Positions 36,085-48,210 of a stretch of 64,000 nucleotides of DNA are shown here, in pieces. How positions within the stretch are numbered: position 1 is the stretch's first letter; every line of letters starts with the position of its first letter. Under the pieces are notes generated by a model, which was given only the letters and a program-made list of their open reading frames with translations, ran no database searches and was not told the origin of the DNA. Made by a program: the position numbers and the translations under genes. This stretch comes from Selaginella tamariscina (Eukaryota; Streptophyta; Lycopodiopsida; Selaginellales; Selaginellaceae). The DNA is taken from assembly GCA_003024785.1 (NCBI GenBank), contig PUQB01000024.1, positions 272,588 through 336,587 of the forward strand, read 5' to 3'.

Positions 36085-38523
36085 GAGAGAGAGGAGAGAG
36101 AGAGGCTTTTTAGTATTATGGTGGTTAAATTCACATTTCAAAATATATATACTTTAGAATATGCCTTACCACTGTTGCTAGTACAACTCCTGTTGTGCTG
36201 CATATCATAGTTGCATAGTTCGCGTCCCTGGCATCCCCTGAGTTCGTGGTAAACTGCAAAGTTACATGTGATGTTGATAACACTATATTATATTATAGTA
36301 TGAAATAATCTGTAATATATTATAAAATTAAATATTTTGTGTAAATACATATTACCATATGTACCTGTTGATAAGCAAGTGCAATAGATACTGCCCCTCT
36401 CATTAATCCCGCCCACCATATAATCACCTGTTTAAACATAAAAAGGGTGCGTGCGTGCGTGCGTGCGTGTGTACCTGATGACGAAAGCTTAACAGTACAC
36501 TTGATCGACCAGCTCTTACATAGTTTGATAGAGCAGAGAATGGAAATACAAAGGCAGCGCGACCCAATGGAATCAATGCTAGAAGTATCATACAAATAAT
36601 ACCCGCAGCTCTGAGTTACAAAATGAATAATAAAGAAATTTAAAGTCGAAAATTTATATATTTATGACTGCTTAATAAGTGTATATAAAAACTTTATAAT
36701 ATTTAACAAAAATATTAAATAAAATCATTTATTTTATTAAATGCTGAACTTACCTGATATCTACTAATCTCCAGATATTCACATTGAATATATCCGTCCC
36801 AACATATAAAAACATGAAGCTTTCTGATATAAAGGACATGGTTGCAAATGAATGCCTGTTCATAAAACATACACTTAGAATGTACTCTCTCTCTCTCTCT
36901 ACACGCACGCACGCACGCACGCACACAAACACACGCGTACGTTGAGGTGATTTTGGAGTTATCAGAGACGTTATGCCAGCTATAATGTGACATCAAAATC
37001 CCACAGAAAAATACTGAAAGTATACCACTCAAATGGAACAACTGCAGTATGTGTTAATAAATATACGAATACGTATATAAAAATTATACCTCTGCTAAAA
37101 TATATGATAAATAAGCCATTAATGCCATTATTGATATCTCTCTGTCCGTACAGTGCCTGCTCAAATCATGTGGTGTTTTATTAATATTTAATTTAAATAA
37201 AAATCATGTATATACCTGAACATACTACACATCCGTATGTGTGTGTGTATATACACTCAAGTTTACCTTCCAAAGTACAATGTTCTTAAAACGTATGCAG
37301 TGAGCAGACCAATCTAGCATAATATAAAAATCATAAGATAATTAAACTAGTTTAATTAAATTAATATGTGCTTACCAAAACTCCCAGAAGAGTACTAAGT
37401 GAAAACAAGTAAGCAAACCCAGTAATCATGTTTAGAGCTGTTTTTCCATTAAGCCCAGAGTTACCAAGCTTTTCTACAGCTCGAAACAAAACCACTGACG
37501 TGGCATCATTAACGACACCTTCTCCAAATACAATACTATATAACAAAGGTGTTTCATCTTGGTTAAGAACCTGATTAATTAAAATAATAATCAATAATTG
37601 ATGTTTGCAACTGTATTGTATGATTTTTACCTGTAGATTTGCTACAGTGTCTGTTGCTGAGAATATAATCCCAATTGCTAGAAGAAGAAACAATAGTTAA
37701 GAATACAAAATACACTTAACTACTAATCACCTAAGTAATCCAGCAGCTGTAATCTGACGAGGTTTAACCTTGGAAACAAGTACATGCAACCTGCAAAATT
37801 CATACACATACATAACACAACACATGTGTGTGCAGCACGCTGCATGTGTACGAGCGTGCGTGTTGAGTATGTAAATAAAACAACATACCGGCTGTGACAA
37901 TAGCTGTTGAGATGAAGACACCAAAACCTCCAAAGAGCATTATTGTTCCAAAGTTGTGGAAGAACTGCTTCTTCTTTACTTGAAATCTAATATATATATA
38001 TATATATATATATAAAGTAAATAAATATTTAAAAAATAAATAAAAGCGTTAAATATTCTCACCCTGCATTAAAAATTATAGGTGGAAGAAGGTATATAAA
38101 GAGCAGCTGTTCATTAAACTTCAAAAGCTCAGAATTGTTGCTAACTATGTAGATTCCAAATCCCACCAAGCAACCCTGTACATATATATATACAACATTT
38201 ACACACTCACACAACTTCATTCTTATGCACATTGTAGATATCTTATACCTATATATTTTCGTACCAATATACCATACAACACGTATATGCATATATGCAT
38301 GTATATAATACATGCAGTCTGTGTGTGTGTAGCTTACCAACGAGATTGCTATTGTAGCTTGGTTGAGCCATCTGCTTTCTTCAAAGAGATGGCCAATGAC
38401 AATACAGAGGCAAATTACAGAGACAAATAATGTTATAGAGATTATAACAGCTTCCTCTGAGTTCTCTGTGAATCCTGTTTTTATTATGAATCCATACAGT
38501 GAACCAATATACTCTGTCCCCAT
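35687..38523 (-). CDS. NHX: Vacuolar-type Na+(K+)/H+ exchanger (NHX), 14 exons
   Basis: Fourteen exons (38523-38338, 38175-38063, 37986-37889, 37790-37731, 37677-37631, 37570-37376, 37313-37267, 37156-37090, 37041-36941, 36855-36754, 36610-36475, 36427-36365, 36253-36170, 35989-35687) join without a single frame break to 533 codons, the size of class I plant NHX proteins. The amiloride-site segment LLFIYLLPPI and the transport core ATDTVANLQV and FGEGVVNDA are present. It should exchange Na+ or K+ for H+ at the tonoplast or another endomembrane, supporting vacuolar pH, K+ storage and salt tolerance. All introns are GT/AG; several carry compound CT/CA or GT/GA microsatellites. The 3' ends of this gene and the PPR gene converge. 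Confidence 0.95.
36041..36104. repeat. (GT)n(GA)n compound microsatellite in NHX intron 13
   Basis: On the NHX sense strand it reads (CT)n then (CA)n. The same order appears in introns of many genes in the window. Confidence 0.85.
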
Positions 38524-39127
38524 TTTAATTAATTAAATAAATAAATTTAAATTTTAAATAAACAAGTATAATAAAGCTTAGGACTTTTCTTAAGTTGGTG
38601 CATGTATTTGAACGGTTGATATGGAGTTTAAATTTAGAAAGGCTTTTTATACACTTAATACCTTATTACAAGACACACCGTTGGTACAAAGTTAATATTT
38701 TACTAAATGAAAATTATAATACAGTAGAATAATATGTTTGTGTTTCTTATCTTTGTGTATTATATATAACTATTAATTTAATATTTGCTTGTTGAAACAG
38801 ACTTGTTTGGATCCGATCGTCCAAGTCGTGTATGTCATTATTTAATTAACATTGAAATAATATTAATTCTATTTAATGTATTCAAATATGTAATCCATCA
38901 GTATAAACGACAAAACACAACTTAGGAAAAAGGCACCTTCAAATAGCTCCAAGCGCAAAAGAAAGGACAATTTAAAAGGACAAACCCTAGCAATTACATG
39001 TTCTCGCCGGCTTCATAATCTTATTGAACAGCGATTGAGGTAAATTATTTATATAAAATTTAAAGGGTTAAGTAATTGAGTATAAATAAAAACACCAGTT
39101 TCTCACAAGGATTTCTGATTTGCAGCA
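38524..39127. promoter_or_regulatory. Divergent intergenic region between NHX (-) and UNC93-like (+)
   Basis: About 600 bp of AT-rich sequence separates the two ATGs. A 5'-UTR intron acceptor (TTTGCAG at about 39119-39125) just before the UNC93 ATG suggests that the plus-strand transcript starts further left, near 38950-39050. Confidence 0.5.
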
Positions 39128-40639
39128 ATGGGTGAACCACCAAAGCCTTCATCGTCTTCATTCCGCTATAATCCCTTGGTGCAGGTAAATTCTCTGAATT
39201 TTGCTTCATCTATATATATATAGAGACACACACTCACACACACACTGACTCTACTCAAATACAGGTAGTGCTTATAGGATTGGTATGTTTCTGCTGTCCG
39301 GGAATGTTCAATGCACTAACCAGCATGGGAGGAGGAGGACAAGTAGACAAGAAGGCCTCAAACAATGCGCTCACTGCACTGTACACCACATTCGCCGTCT
39401 TTGGTGTGCTCGGTGGAGGAATATACAACATCCTGGGACCCCGTTTCACACTCTTATTCGGCTGCAATTTCTATGTCCTCTTTGCCGGTTCATATCTTTA
39501 CTACAACCATCACCATAACTTGCGTGGTAACGCTTTCAACATTACTGCCGGAGGTTTACTTGGTATGGGGCAGGCTTGCTCTGGGCCGGACAAGGAGCCA
39601 TCATGATGTCGTATCCACCTGAGCGTCTCAAAGGAAGATATATATCCATATTCTGGAGTATATTCAACCTGGGGGCTATGCTTGGCGGCTTCATACCTTT
39701 CGGGCTCAACTATAACAGGGAACAAGGAAAGTCAGTGAACGATGCAACGTATATAGCCTTCATGGTTGTCATGGTTTTGGGTGCGATACTCACTCTGGCG
39801 CTCCTCCCTCCTGACAAAGTTGTCCGGAACGATGGGTCTCGTGTCACTGCAATACGGTAAGTGTGAGAGAGAAAGAGTGAGAGAGAAAGACTGATATGAA
39901 TGTGTTGTTTAGTTATTCAAACCCGTTTACCGAGGGATTAGAGATCCTCAAGCTGTTCGGGAACCCCAAGATGCTCCTGCTGGCTCCTGCGTGTGTAGCG
40001 AGCAACTTCTTCTACACGTATCAGTTCAACAACTTCAACGGGGCACTGTTCAACCTCCGGACGAGAGGTTTCAACAGCATCTTCTACTGGGGAGCACAGA
40101 TGGCCGGCTCGACTCTGATAGGAATAATCCTCGACAACTGCCATCCGAGAAGGAGAGTCCGAGGACTCATAGGACTAGCTATAGTGGGTGTGTTCGGGAT
40201 GGTTACGTGGAGTGGGGGCCTTGCCAAACAGCTGGACTACTCCCGTGATGATATTCCACCGCTCTTGGACTTCAGAAGCGGGTGAAGTTTGCCGGTCCCT
40301 TTGTTCTGTATGTCTGTTACGGGCTCCTGGATGCCATGTATCAGACGTTATGTTACTGGACGATGGGAGCGCTCACTGATGACTCGCAAGCACTGAGCCG
40401 GTACGCAGGGTTCTACAAGGGCGTGCAGAGTGCGGGGCGGCGGTGGCTTGGCAGCTCGATGCAAGGAACGCGAGCTTCATAGTGCAGCTGATTGTCAACT
40501 GGGTCTGCTTGTGGTCAGCCTGCCGCTCCTGGTGATCATACTGGCGTATGTGAAGGACTCCAGCCAGGAGACGACCATACCTGCAAAAGAGAGTGCTAAG
40601 GATGACGATGCTTCGAAGAGCTTCGTGGACATTGTTTAG
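39128..40639 (+). CDS. UNC93-like membrane protein (major facilitator fold), three exons
   Basis: Exons 39128-39184, 39265-39856 and 39913-40639. The product has repeated hydrophobic membrane segments and family landmarks: MFNALTSMGGGGQ, NALTALYTTFAVFGV, WAGQGAIMMSYPPE, GRYISIFWSIFNLG, and YAGFYKGVQSAG near the C terminus. Plant UNC93-like proteins have been linked to K+ homeostasis and ABA or stress signalling at membranes; the transported species here is unknown. Four single-base breaks interrupt the frame (about 39568, 40281, 40436 and 40499). Each sits in a GGG or GGGG run and each would be mended by one G, while every codon around them is conserved. This argues for missing G calls rather than a dead gene. 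Confidence 0.88.
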
Positions 40640-40826
40640 CGGGTTTCTGTGTTTGTCTAAACTAACAATGTAATGTTATCTGATGTCACTCAAGAAGTGT
40701 GTTAGTATTATATATGTTACCTTTTAGCAGGCCAAAGTATGAAGATAGTAATTCCAAATTAATAAGCTCCTACCATTGTACAACATGAAATATGTATACT
40801 ATTGGATAAGAGATATATCATACGTG

Positions 40827-41554
40827 TTAAAAGTCGTGTGGCATGCCAAATGCATCCTCATCACCTTCTTCAATCTTTTGCCTCCTCTCAGCAATCATAT
40901 TCGTGTACTCCTGCAAACATGCGTGCGTGAGCGTGAGCGTGTGTGTGTGTGGGTTGAGACAAAACATACCAGCGGGTATGCGTAGAGGAAGACAAACCAC
41001 CAGGCTCCAATAACCAAGGTAACAGAGAAGTGAGCAGAATTGAATGAAAAACCAGCCAAGAACTTGCAATAGCTAGCGCTCCTGAGAGAACAATACTCCA
41101 TGGCTGGCACCTGAACCACCATAAGTGTGTGTATAGATTTGGATATTTAACTTACTGAGTATTTTATTATCAGAGATGATATGATAATAAGGCCTTCCCA
41201 TAAGATTATGTATATATGTTGTGTGTCATATGTGTACATAGTCTAGCATGTCTTCTATTTGTATATTCATGAATACATAGCCATATGATACACATTTGAC
41301 ACACACACACACACTACTGCTTACCAGGAAGGCTTGGTATCCCAAACACTTTCATATTCTAGAGACAAATCCACGAGATACTGCTCCATATCTTCAGCTG
41401 TTTTTCTCTCAGAATCTCTCTCCGAAGCTCGTGAACATCTTCGCCTTGCAGTCGCATTGAATCCAATTTGCCTTCCTGGACGAATCCTCACACATCTTGT
41501 GAAGTAAGAATGCGCATTCATCGACATAGAAGGTAGAAGTGCCAATGCCGCCAT
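40827..41554 (-). CDS. Plastid-targeted small membrane protein, DUF6737-like
   Basis: Exons 41554-41325, 41110-40970 and 40910-40827. The N terminus (residues 1-50) is rich in Ala, Ser and Arg with few acids, as in a chloroplast transit peptide. The core WDTKPSW, CQPWSIVLSG and a second hydrophobic segment VIGAWWFVFLYAYPL recall the cyanobacterial and plastid family DUF6737, whose function is unknown. The tail is EYTNMIAERRQ to MPHDF. In exon 2 the frame needs one additional T in a T5 run near 41045. The start codon lies 61 bp from the divergent start of the Lin0512-like gene. Confidence 0.7.
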
Positions 41555-41615
41555 AGCCAGAATCTTGGAAGAACCCTAAATATAGAACCCTAAAACAGTT
41601 TTAGGGTTCTTCGTA
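41555..41615. promoter_or_regulatory. 61-bp bidirectional promoter with telo-box palindrome
   Basis: Only 61 bp separate two ATGs in opposite directions. The segment holds GAACCCTAAA twice and TTTTAGGGTTC once, the last two forming an inverted repeat around CAG (about 41586-41610). AAACCCTA telo-boxes are common near the start sites of plant housekeeping genes. Both genes must be transcribed from this tiny core or from within each other's 5' ends. Confidence 0.7.
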
Positions 41616-42155
41616 ATGATGAAGGTCCTCTTCGTGGAGATGGGCGTGGGGTATGACCTCCATGGCCAGGATGTCACGGCTGCTGCCATTCGTGCTTGCA
41701 AGGATGCGATCCGTTCTAACTCTATACCCGCATTCAGAACAGGTACTTGTGTGTATCTTTTAAGCTTAAGTATGGATAATATGTGTTCAAATATCTACAT
41801 AAGATGTATAAACTTAACTTTGTTAACAAATGTTAAACAGGAGTAATTCCGGGATTGAAGGCCGAGAGTATGAAGCTTAAGATTAAACTGGGTGTTCCTA
41901 AATCTACAAGAAGCGCCCTGGAAGTGGAGAAAGTAAAGACCGTTTTCCCATAGTAAGTTATCAAACGAAATAAATTTAAATCAATAATCACACACACACA
42001 CACATATATATGATATGGTTTTTAGTGGTGAGATCTTGGATGTGGACGTGGTAGATGGTGGATTAATATGTTCCAGTGGTGTTTTCTTGGAGGACAAGGG
42101 AGATGTTAATGACGACTGCTACATTGTCAATGCAGCAGTCTACGTTGGTTACTGA
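41616..42155 (+). CDS. Lin0512-family protein, three exons
   Basis: Exons 41616-41742, 41841-41952 and 42026-42155 join in frame to 122 codons. The pattern FVEMGVGYDLHGQDVTAAA, AIRACKDAIRSNSIPAF, then GVPKSTRSALEVEKVK is that of the small Lin0512 family known from bacteria, fungi and plants; its biochemical role is not established. No transit peptide is apparent, so it may be cytosolic, although a second in-frame ATG (MM) gives little information. It shares its promoter with the DUF6737-like gene. Confidence 0.75.
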
Positions 42156-42215
42156 AATATTCTTTCTTCAAGTATATAATCAATTCAGGAACTCTCTCTC
42201 TCACACACACACACA

Positions 42216-42247
<32 letters not shown>

Positions 42248-42506
42248 CACATGCTAAGAATAATGCTTTTTTTGAATGCTTGAACTACCCAAGACTATAT
42301 GTATATAGTATCTATATAGAAGTTATTTTAATATTATTGGGACGATTTGCTAATAAAACTGTTTAAACCCTGAAATATCCGACGGTTGACGGCGTTTTCA
42401 ATGACTCATTGTTCTAAAACTTGAACGGTTGAGATGCCTCGTTTTATTGCTTAAATAATTAATCTTAAAAATCCTACACACTCTTCGTTCTGTGAAGCTC
42501 TTGGCT

Positions 42507-43691
42507 ATGGCGTCTGTCGCGTGTGCTCCTTGTGTCTCTCGCAATGTTGGATTAGCATCGGGCTTGGGATCCCATGGATCGTCCTCATGCTCTGTTGCAT
42601 TTCCTCGATCTCAATCTATGCCGTCCATTTCCGTGGATCGCAAAATGGCGCTTTGTAGATGCAGTGTTGGATCCGAAGGTATACTCGTGTTTTGTACAAT
42701 TTTACATTCATTTACGCATACATACATATACATATTGTGCTTTTTCAAAAAATATGCAGGTAAGGATGCAAAACCATCTGATGAAGGACCCATCGAGAAA
42801 AGTAAGTATCTTATATATTGTGTGTGTGCGTTCTTAGGTGTACATATATATGCATGCATGCATGCATGTGTGTGTACATTCATGCATGTTGAATATTCAA
42901 GTGCGAATTTTTCTTATGCAGGGTTTCCCGGTTTCCCGCTGTGCTCGATATCAACGAAATCATGAATATTCTGCCACACAGGTAAGTAGGTGAATAATGC
43001 ATATATATATATAATTCTACATTTTGTGCAGGTATCCATTCTTGTTGGTTGATAGAGTCATTGAGTACAAGCCTGGCGAGACAGCAGTGGCAATCAAGAA
43101 TGTTACAATTAACGACCAGTTTTTCCCTGGTCATTTTCCAGAACGACCCATCATGCCTGGTGTTCTCATGGTCGAGGTAACACAACACACACACACATCA
43201 ATGTATGTGTATGAAGTAAGCATATTATGATGATTTTTTTACTAGGCAATGGCACAAGTGGGAGGCATAGTGATGCTACAGCCGGATGTTGGCGGGTCAA
43301 GGGAGAATTTCTTCTTTGCGGGCGTGGACAAGGTGAGGTTTAGAAAGCCCGTGATTGCAGGCGATACGTTGGTGATGAGGATGAACCTTGTGAAGCTTCA
43401 AAAGAGATTTGGCATTGCCAAGATGGAGGGCAAAGCATATGTTGGTGGTGAGGTTGTTTGCGAGGGCGAGTTCTTGATGGCCTTGGGGGGGTAAGTAACT
43501 ATTGTGTGTGTGTGTGTTTACCATAAAAACCAATATAAAAGGTGAGACGAAGTATATATTTGTTTTCTGTACATGTGTGAGTACTCTCTCTCTCTCTCTC
43601 TCTCTGCACGCACGCACACACGCACACGCACACTTGCTCACATGCTAAATGTATTGACTTTGTTGTTTAAAGGGAAGAGAAGAAGGAATAG
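42507..43691 (+). CDS. FabZ: (3R)-hydroxyacyl-ACP dehydratase, plastid FabZ
   Basis: Exons 42507-42678, 42760-42801, 42922-42981, 43032-43176, 43246-43490 and 43673-43691. An N-terminal Ser-rich transit peptide (residues 1 to about 55) precedes the hot-dog fold: [17 protein letters not shown], the catalytic His in [14 protein letters not shown], and the catalytic Glu in VEAMAQVGG. It removes water from 3-hydroxyacyl-ACP in the plastid fatty-acid synthase cycle. The short third exon (60 bp) leaves the frame one base out, probably one base lost in its GGG/CCC runs; the rest is clean. The last exon encodes only EEKKE and the stop. Introns hold (GT)n after the donor and (CT)n plus CA-type repeats further in. 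Confidence 0.93.
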
Positions 43692-44498
43692 GCGAGCATA
43701 TTTGAAGAGTGAATTGGAGTAAATTTTCATAGAAACGAGTTATTTTTTGCATATGATAAATAGAAAACTTTTTGTTCTCTCGTTGAATCTTGTGCGTGGT
43801 GTTTAAGGCATGTTATTTATTAACATGTTTTTGTTAATAAAGATTATTTAGTTAATATTAGCTCTCTCACACGTAGAGGCATATTATAATGAGTGGTTAT
43901 ATTTAAATTGCAATATATGAAAACATGGAGATTTTCAAAAAAAAATTATTAAAACTTATTTTAATCATTAAAATTGAAATATGTATGTATAATATATATT
44001 TTAAATATAAAGTGTACATTTATTTTTGTATTAAATTATAGAATACGTAAGAGTTATTATTTAAAATTTAATTATTATTTAATAATGCGTCAAAAAGAAG
44101 TTATTTGACGGGTTTCTTTTTTGTTTCTAATAATGTTTACCATATTTTTTAATTATATTTAAATTGTAGAATACTTATGTTTTAACGTTGTTATTACTTT
44201 TAATTAATACATATACTTTTTTTTTGGTACTTTGAGTAATTTATTTCAAAAGTTCCTCTCCATTTAAATAAATTTTAATGGATATTTATTGTATTTTAAA
44301 TGCAGATTTAAGTTATTAACAAAATGTATCTGTGTTAAATACATTTCTGCTTTCTAACTACATTGGAGATCCATATAACTAGCATGAACGCGTATGTGTG
44401 TGTGCGTGTGTGTGTGTGTGTGAAAGAGAGAGAGAGAGAGAGAGAACATATTCATGTAAGACATTTAGCAATAGTAATTAGATAAGATAAAATGAAGC
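43692..44498. other. Convergent intergenic spacer between FabZ and the BAHD gene
   Basis: AT-rich, with no gene seen. A compound (GT)n(GA)n microsatellite lies at about 44396-44446, just beyond the 3' end of the minus-strand BAHD gene. Confidence 0.55.
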
Positions 44499-45206
44499 TT
44501 AAACCCGGAGGTTTATCTCAAACTTGTCCATTTGCTGGGACTCAAGTGCTAAATACGCATTAAGGCCACCATCCTGTTTACCATTATGCAAAAGAAGCAC
44601 AAACTCCACACGCTCGTTAATTACAGGCCCAGCGTACACTGGTTTACCCCATCCAAAATCCAGCTCCTGAAACGGTATTCTCCACCATGGTGAGATGAAT
44701 ATTCCACCGTGCAGTGCCGGTACACCACGGTAAACCTCCCCGTGGTCTATGGACGACCGTACATATTCATCCGTCACTGCTGCAATAGCCTCTTGTACCT
44801 TCCGTACACAGAATCCTAGCGTGTTCTCACGTATCTCCTTTGCTAATGTTGTCACGCATGGTGCAGATACTACTCCGTTTCCCGCAAACCCCTTCACAGA
44901 TATTAATATTTGTATTAATATAATATGTAAATACTATCAAAGTATATATCTTCTATATATTATATTTCATTATTTATTATATAATACCTTTGGGAGTGGA
45001 GGCACGACTTTGTTTCTGATATCAACTGCAAAGAACAGCTTGGAAGGGGACTCTGGATCCATATCAACAGCCTTTGTTCTTGCCTGGAAAGATAACCATG
45101 GAGTGTGTGTGTGTGTGTGTGTGTGAGTGAGAGAGAGAGAGAGAGAGCGCAAGGGAGGGGAGGCAGGGAGAGGGGGAGGGAGAGAGAGGGAGGGAGGGAG
45201 AGAGAG

Positions 45207-45301
<95 letters not shown>

Positions 45302-46508
45302 TTATGTTATTTATACTATACCTGCCAGATATGAGCGACAATAACTTCGAAAGTGGAGCATTTCTCAACTTCGCCAGTTTTACATGCCTTTGACTTAAGC
45401 AAGCTTGTCTGTTGTGGAGAGAATGGGAAACTCTTGTAAACATGTTTGTGAGGGGCAAAAGATGCCATGAGCTCGGCATTTGCTGCATCGTGACTTGTAA
45501 ATGCCGTCTGAAGTGCCATGAGCTCCACGAGTTCGCTGTGCTTTATGTACTCCTTGTGCTCATATGTAATCCTGTAACACATTAATTAAACTTTAAAGCT
45601 TGAAATAAACAGGCAAAATATTAATTCTTAATTAACATCAATCTATTCAAAATCAGTTAGAATTAATTCATGAATCCTAACTTAAAAATAGATGTCAAGT
45701 TTCACAACATGACTCTCTCTCTCTGTCTCTTTATATATATATATATATAATCTACGAACTATTATAAGAAACATGTTCTTAACAATCAAACGTTTAACCC
45801 TTGTATTATATAACGTTTTACAAAACAATGGTAAACCTCTCTCTCACGCACGCACGCACGCACGCACGCACCTGGGTGGGTCCCTGGCCTTGAGCATCGT
45901 ACGATCAGGATTTGGGAAGATCTGAAGGCCATCACCTCTTGCAATGGCGCAGTAATTCATTAAGAACTCTAAAGCTCCTATACCATCAAGTGATGCATGG
46001 CTCATGTACACACCCATTGCAAACCCGCCACATTTAAACTTTGTCACCTGCATTCAACAATTAATATGGATATATATATATATATACCAATCCTTTATAA
46101 ATATTATAAATTAGTTGTTTCTTAAAGGACGATGGAACACATTGCCTACTTACACCATGCCAGAACACATATGTGCGTGCGTGTCTTGTGTGTGTGTATA
46201 TGCTTTATATTAATATTTCACAAAGGTTCCACCAGATTGTACTGGCAACATTGATTACCTCCACATGCCAATCCATTCAAACAACAGAATATAATAATAC
46301 TCAGAAAGCAACCAGCTCAACCAACACAAATTGTAGTATTAATTATTCTTACGAGTTAATAATGTATAATAAAAACTAACAAGGAAATACGTAAAGTAAG
46401 AAACTGACCTGGACGGTGAAGAGAGGGGCATCCGACATTGTCTTGGCTTCCTACATATCCAAAAACCAGTGTATATGTATGCAAAATGATGTGTGTTATT
46501 GCACATGC

Positions 46509-46548
<40 letters not shown>

Positions 46549-47221
46549 ATGCACGCACCTTAGGCTGCAGGATTAGATTCCTAAATAGGGGATTAGGTAC
46601 ACTGATGTCCCGAGGTCACAAATGCGAAGATCACAACTAGCACCGGCGAAGGTGACGCCAGCTCGGTTACACTCGATCTCCATCTTCTCTGTACACGGGT
46701 TCACTTTGAGCCTCCCGGCTAAAAAATGGTAAGGAACTAGCACCTTGCTTAATGCGTTCTTCAGTACATTGATGGCTACTTCACCTCCCTTCTCATAGAA
46801 ATACACCGTTTCGACATAGTATGCAAGTACCTGAAGAAACATGTGTATGTGTGTATACGTGCGTACATGTGAGTCTGTAAATATACCATGTATACAGAAA
46901 TAAATACGATATCATACAATCTGTATACGTATGATACAAACATATATGCCATGGTTATGTATCTTATGTCATGCCTCTCTGTGTGTATTGGTATACTTAC
47001 ACAGCATAGTATATATAATTACATATAATCAGATAACATATAGCTCGTGCATTACATATAAACAATATATTATATATCTAATCAATGTGTGTGTGTGTGT
47101 GTATTTACACCTGATCAATATTTGATAAGAACAATGTGCATTGTTCAGTGGGCGCCGCAGGGACAATGTTAGTTGGATCCTCCACAACAACATCGAGAAC
47201 TGCCAGTTCTTGAGATCCCAT
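44499..47221 (-). CDS. BAHD (HXXXD-type) acyltransferase, seven exons
   Basis: Exons 47221-47111, 46830-46559, 46450-46409, 46047-45872, 45571-45322, 45083-44988 and 44891-44499 encode about 446 residues, the normal BAHD size. The catalytic HASLD sits in YMSHASLDG and the structural DFGWG in LDFGWGKPV. The enzyme transfers an acyl group from acyl-CoA (for example a hydroxycinnamoyl-CoA) to an alcohol or amine in the cytosol; the substrate cannot be told, and omega-hydroxyacid or hydroxycinnamoyl transferase types are plausible. One frame break occurs near 46610 (CTCGGGACATC, where one additional G restores the reading). The donor of exon 4 is itself part of a GTGC repeat. Confidence 0.92.
45103..45299. 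repeat. Long (GT)n(GA)n compound microsatellite in BAHD intron 5
   Basis: About 20 bp of GT are followed by about 175 bp of imperfect GA with GGGA interruptions. It occupies most of the intron between exons 45571-45322 and 45083-44988. ORFs predicted here are artefacts of the repeat. Confidence 0.92.
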
Positions 47222-48210
47222 GATAGTGTGAAACTCAAGAGGGTAAACTATAAAAATTTGTGAAAACCAATGTGAAACTATGCATCAAGAAATAAGAAAC
47301 ATTATATGATGCTACTAAATTATAATGCTACCAATTCATGGATCTAATGTAAAACCCAATGAAATACATGATGAAATGGTAAACTATCAAATATATGGAA
47401 TGTATAATCTAATGAATGGTAAACTATGAGATAAAACTCACATTTTGCTAAAACTCCAAGCTGTGTTCTGTAAAGGGTTTATTCTCTGTGCAGAAGCTTT
47501 TAAATGCATGTGAATATTCTATAACAAATTCTTCGATTAAGCGTGAGTTTTGTGAGAGGTGGTTAGACACCTCGTGACGTGACAGTGACACGTGTTTATA
47601 ATTAAATTATTTGAAGTTAAATAAATTGAATGTAAAAGAGTGCGTGTAACATAAATCTCAGTGTAAAATTAATGTAATAAGAAACGTCAAGATTGTGTAT
47701 AATTAACTGAATGCTAATTATGAGCCTTTGGCAAACCTGGTAAGTAATAATAAACAAAGTTATATTATAAATTATAATGGTATTAAGTAAAAAAAGTATT
47801 TAATATATATACATATATGAATGAATATAATATATTTATTTATTTATTTATTGTACCTGTGGAAGACACGAGTCTACATGTTCCTGGTTTAATGAAAACG
47901 CATCAGATTTTCATGAAAACTTTCTGCAAAAAGCCAAACTTACTTTTCTTTGCATGGAGGCGTCGTACCTAATGCATATACACAATTGATATATTCACGT
48001 GTGTGTGTGTGTGTGTTTGCGCCGCGCGCGTGTTGTGTACAGGCTGGTATTCATATTGTAGAAAGAATATGGTTATATACTTATATATTATGGTTATATA
48101 TATATATATAGTGTGTGTGTGTGTGTGTACACACATATACGCATATTCAGAAATTCAGAAAATATGTTATATACATCTCTCTCTCTCTCTCTCTCAGACA
48201 CACACACAAC
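47222..48210. other. Intergenic: BAHD promoter side and 3' side of the DUF455 gene
   Basis: AT-rich, no gene seen. It holds a (TTTA)n run near 47830-47850, (GT)n near 48000-48020 and 48112-48128, (AT)n near 48098-48110, and (CT)n(CA)n at 48178-48208 next to the DUF455 stop. GAATATTC is present near 47512. Confidence 0.55.

Noticed and set aside
45105..45488. Long ORFs of Glu/Arg or Ser/Leu repeats
   Set aside because: They are translations of the (GA)n/(CT)n microsatellite inside a BAHD intron, not genes.
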